From Akkermansiaceae bacterium (GTDB lineage: Bacteria > Verrucomicrobiota > Verrucomicrobiia > Verrucomicrobiales > Akkermansiaceae): 64,000 nucleotides of DNA. The stretch spans positions 1 to 64,000 of the forward strand of contig CAISTY010000240.1 of assembly GCA_903888515.1 (NCBI GenBank), in the 5' to 3' direction. The notes beneath the pieces were generated by a model. It was not told the origin of the DNA, ran no database searches, and worked only from the letters and a program-made list of their open reading frames with translations. This document shows positions 61,666-64,000 of the stretch, piece by piece. Every line of letters starts with the position of its first letter. Position 1 is the stretch's first letter. A program made the position numbers and the translations under genes.

Positions 61666-62451
61666 ATGTCAAATCCGATCAAAGGAACGCAGGTTGTCGT
61701 TGCCATGATGGCATGGTGGGTGCCGGTGGCCGTGGCAGGGGTGGCGGTTGTGGCGGTGATCAGCTACATCCGCTCCCAGGAAACACATGCCGCAAGTGGC
61801 TCACCGCTTTACGGCAAGGCGGTGAAGGAGGCTATCGAAGGACTCAAGAATCCCGGCGCGAAGGCAGTCGTCGCGAGGCCGCCATTGGCGGCGGGTCTCT
61901 CGCCGGACGAACACTATTGGTGCGAACAATGTAAAGCCTATCACAAACGCCAACCCGGCCAAGCGCCACCGGCAGCCGGTGCAACTCCACCGCCGGTCGC
62001 AGGAGGAATTCCGGATCCGCTGGCAGTCCCGCCAGCCGCCCAGCCGGGCGGCCAAGCGGCTGCGGTGATTCCGCCGCTCCCGGCAGGTCTCGACCCGGCA
62101 GAACACTATTGGTGCCCGAACTGCAAAACCTATCACAAGCGCGAATCGGCACAGCCGAAACCAGAGGCATGGCGTGGAGTGCCTTACAAGCTGAATTTGC
62201 CGCCCGCCATTCCCGCAACTGTTCCAGCCATTCCTTCTGCTCCCAGCACCCCGGCCACACCTGCGGCTCCGGTCACTCCGGCAGTTCCCGGAGCACCTAT
62301 TGCGCCCGCTACTCCTGTGATACCCCCCACACCTGTGATACCCTCCCCACCTGCTCCACCAGTCAAACCCGAAACACCCGTTGCTCCGGGGACAAATCCT
62401 CCGGCGACTCCGCCACTTGTGCCGCCGGCGTCCGGAACCAGCGGGAAATAA
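61666..62451 (+). CDS. Membrane-anchored twin zinc-ribbon protein (operon gene 3)
   Basis: A 261-residue protein. One membrane helix near the N-terminus (VAMMAWWVPVAVAGVAVVAVISYI) is followed by two copies of an unusual short motif, 'AGLSPDEHYWCEQCKAYHKRQ' (about 77-97) and 'AGLDPAEHYWCPNCKTYHKRE' (about 142-162). Each contains C-x-x-C and a flanking His on both sides, as for a small metal-binding knuckle. The C-terminal ~90 residues are a Pro/Ala/Thr-rich repeat. It starts 38 bases after gene 2 and is probably in the same transcript. No family recognised. Confidence 0.7.
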   Translation: MSNPIKGTQVVVAMMAWWVPVAVAGVAVVAVISYIRSQETHAASGSPLYGKAVKEAIEGLKNPGAKAVVARPPLAAGLSPDEHYWCEQCKAYHKRQPGQAPPAAGATPPPVAGGIPDPLAVPPAAQPGGQAAAVIPPLPAGLDPAEHYWCPNCKTYHKRESAQPKPEAWRGVPYKLNLPPAIPATVPAIPSAPSTPATPAAPVTPAVPGAPIAPATPVIPPTPVIPSPPAPPVKPETPVAPGTNPPATPPLVPPASGTSGK

Positions 62452-62535
62452 CGCGGGATGTCATACCCACTAACCGAACGCGTGAGCGACGGTGAAAAGC
62501 GAGTAGTAGTAATGCCACCGCTATCAGCCTGAAAA

Positions 62536-63102
62536 ATGATGGTCCCGCCCCGCCCAACCCAACTCGCCCACAGAATTCTCAGAGAGGCGATTCTCAATGG
62601 CGATACCGTCATCGACGCCACCGCCGGTCATGGACACGACACGGTTTTCCTCGCGGAATGCGTGGGAGCAAGCGGTCGGGTACTGGCCTTCGACGTCCAG
62701 GAAATCGCCATCCAGTCCGCCCGCACGAAGGTGGAAATGGCGGGTCTGACATGCAGAGTGGAGTTTCATCAAACCAGCCACGCGCGGATGGCGGAACACG
62801 CGCAGGCAGGCGCGGTATCGGCGGTGATGTTCAATCTCGGTTATCTGCCGCGCGAGAATCACGCTCTGACCACGATGACCTCTGAAACCCTGAAGGCACT
62901 GGCGGCCGCAACGGATTTGCTGAAAGCGGGAGGCCTTCTATCAGTGATCTGTTATCCAGGGCATCCGTCCGGAGTGGCTGAAACGGCCGCAGTGGAATCA
63001 TGGCTGGATGCGCAAACCGCCCGCGGGTGGCGAATCGCGAAATACGGAATGCTCGGAACACGCATGCCCTCTCCCTCCCTGTTTGTTGCCAGAAAAACCT
63101 GA
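62536..63102 (+). CDS. YtqB-like class I SAM-dependent rRNA methylase
   Basis: A 188-residue enzyme with SAM motif I 'TVIDATAGHGHDTVFLAECVG' (about 24-44), 'VLAFDVQEIAIQSARTKV' (about 49-66) and the catalytic-region 'AVMFNLGYLPRENHALTTMTSETLKAL' (about 95-121). This order and N-x-G-Y-L-P motif define the YtqB/MraW-like rRNA methylase family (PF06962). Bacillus YtqB has been linked to methylation of the tRNA wobble position, so the RNA target is open. ATG at 62536, with a second possible start three bases on. Confidence 0.9.
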   Translation: MMVPPRPTQLAHRILREAILNGDTVIDATAGHGHDTVFLAECVGASGRVLAFDVQEIAIQSARTKVEMAGLTCRVEFHQTSHARMAEHAQAGAVSAVMFNLGYLPRENHALTTMTSETLKALAAATDLLKAGGLLSVICYPGHPSGVAETAAVESWLDAQTARGWRIAKYGMLGTRMPSPSLFVARKT

Positions 63103-63133
63103 GGAATCCCGGCCAACCCGATGGGTCGGAAGA

Positions 63134-63175
63134 GATTGAGGATTGAGGATTGAGGATTGAGGATTGAGGATTGAG
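63134..63175. repeat. GATTGAG heptamer array (six copies)
   Basis: GATTGAG repeats six times from 63134 to 63175 in perfect register, then decays to GATTGAA. It is the same unit as the first half of the array at 51798. It lies 32 bases after the methylase gene stop. Confidence 0.95.
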
Positions 63176-63199
63176 GATTGAAGAGGAAAGAGAAGAACG

Positions 63200-63304
63200 G
63201 AGCTCAGGCATTCCTGGGAGCTCAGGCATTCCTGCCTGAGTCTTTCTTCATAAGAGGAAGAGAAGATTTTTCAACCGCGAAGGACGCGAAGGACGCGAAG
63301 GAAG
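63200..63304. repeat. GAGCTCAGGCATTCCTG direct repeat with hairpin, and CGCGAAGGA repeats
   Basis: GAGCTCAGGCATTCCTG occurs at 63200-63216 and 63218-63234. The second copy is part of the hairpin CTCAGGCA-TTCC-TGCCTGAG (63221-63240). A CAACCGCGAAGGACGCGAAG relative of the first-kilobase repeats lies at 63272-63304, so that element family occurs at both ends of the window. Confidence 0.8.
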
Positions 63305-63615
63305 AGTTTTTTGTTGGAAGAGGAAGAGAATTTGAACAGGAGGGAACGGAGGGTGCCAAATGGAGGGATTTTCAAGCAGATCTTTGACGATTTATTTGCT
63401 TTGATTTTTGAATTGATTGAATTGAAAAGAGCGCTGGGACCCCATCCTCCGTTCCCTCTGTTTGCTCCTGTTACTGATCCGGAATGTGGTGCTAGAAACC
63501 CATTTGAACGGTCGCACTCTCAGGTAGGCCGACCAAGGACGGTAGTTTGCACGGACGGATGCAACAGGAAAACATCTCGCATCTGGGGCCGCTCACAATC
63601 GATCCAGCGGACTCC

Positions 63616-63786
63616 TCACCCCCATTCCTTCCAAAATCGCGTGCAGGTCTCGCGCCCCAGGCGCAGTCCGTGGGCGCTGGTAAACTTCTCCAGCCAACCC
63701 AGCAACATCGCAAATGCGGGTGCTTCCCGCTGCCGCACATCGCTCGAAGCCTCTAGAATCTTGAAAGCGCGATTATCGTGTGGTTA
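63616..63786 (-). pseudogene. Possible tyrosine-recombinase N-terminal fragment
   Basis: An open stretch of about 56 codons on the minus strand, bounded by stops, reads 'PHDNRAFKILEASSDVRQREAPAFAMLLGWLEKFTSAHGLRLGRETCTRFWKEWG'. The helical 'LLGWLEKF' and 'GRETCTRFWKE' recall the N-terminal SAM-like domain of Verrucomicrobiota site-specific integrases, but the match is from memory of the pattern and there is no start codon or catalytic domain. The remainder of 63787-64000 has three GGTCTCT heptamers (63804-63824) and a short reading 'RHALFAFILRMDQQAWKQALENHARQQIPHR' with no recognised family. Confidence 0.25.
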
Positions 63787-64000
63787 GGTCAGGTTTGCTA
63801 TCTGGTCTCTGGTCTCTGGTCTCTGGGGTCTGAGGCGAAGCCTCGCTAGATCCTTCGACTATGCTCCGTCTTATCGATGAGGGATCTGCTGACGAGCGTG
63901 GTTCTCGAGTGCCTGCTTCCACGCTTGCTGATCCATTCGCAAAATGAATGCGAACAAGGCATGACGCACCAACCGGCCATGAGCTTTTCAAATTCATTTC

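Noticed and set aside
1-64000. tRNA, rRNA, tmRNA or RNase P RNA genes
   Set aside because: I looked for T-arm (GGTTCGAATCC-type) and ribosomal signatures in the gaps and found none I could support.

Overview
The window reads as a chromosomal segment of a GC-rich Verrucomicrobiota bacterium. No 16S gene is present, so this rests on gene content. The clues are an exosortase/EpsI pair next to an exopolysaccharide cluster, sigma factors fused to a membrane anchor and a helical extracytoplasmic tail, secreted proteins with the 'Y.V..S.DLQ.WT' motif, a carboxynorspermidine-type polyamine cluster, and many intergenic palindromic or heptameric repeats. A placement near Verrucomicrobiales is my inference.

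Layout. (1) 0.3-0.9 kb: a lone GxxExxY-family gene flanked on both sides by hairpin-forming 'TTCGCG..TTTCGCGGTT' repeats. (2) 1-22 kb: an exopolysaccharide locus. It holds four glycosyltransferases, a methyltransferase, two secreted proteins (one an SGNH hydrolase), a NarL-type sensor kinase/response regulator pair, an asparagine synthase, a UbiA-type polyprenyl-phosphate transferase, a VanZ-like/glycosyltransferase-like membrane protein, a polyprenyl glycosylphosphotransferase, an O-antigen-ligase-type protein, and a divergent exosortase-EpsI pair. (3) 22.2-28.7 kb: housekeeping genes prs, rplY, pth, rpsF, ssb, followed on the other strand by lnt and an N-acetylmuramoyl-L-alanine amidase. (4) 28.7-33.5 kb: a decaying cluster of membrane-tailed sigma-70 paralogues. 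One is disrupted by an 11-bp tandem duplication and two are fragments. A PIN-type toxin-antitoxin pair sits among them. (5) 33.5-36.5 kb: folP, a secreted protein, acyP and a parvulin PPIase. (6) 36.7-40.5 kb: polyamine synthesis (nspC, carboxynorspermidine synthase, ornithine decarboxylase). (7) 40.8-48.8 kb: a glycan-scavenging block (GH106-like rhamnosidase, Tat-exported Gfo/Idh/MocA protein, sialidase-like protein, YhcH protein, lipoprotein beta-helix), then cysS and a GH5-like secreted glycosidase. (8) 51.5-54.1 kb: repeat-rich accessory DNA with two adjacent heptanucleotide arrays and a run of small orphan genes on the minus strand. Two of the gaps fold like integron attC sites. (9) 54.2-63.1 kb: DUF5069, MBL-fold and beta-hydroxyacid-dehydrogenase-like genes, a three-gene membrane operon of unknown function, and a YtqB-like rRNA methylase. 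(10) The last 0.9 kb is repeats and gene remnants, one possibly the N-terminus of an integrase.

The strongest candidates for undescribed biology are the integron-cassette-like array without a visible integrase (52.0-53.9 kb) and the operon of two giant membrane proteins plus a twin zinc-ribbon protein (56.7-62.5 kb). The 11-bp repeat-driven frameshift in a membrane-tailed sigma factor is a clean, testable case of gene inactivation or phase switching. All family calls are from reading the translations; no database search was possible.
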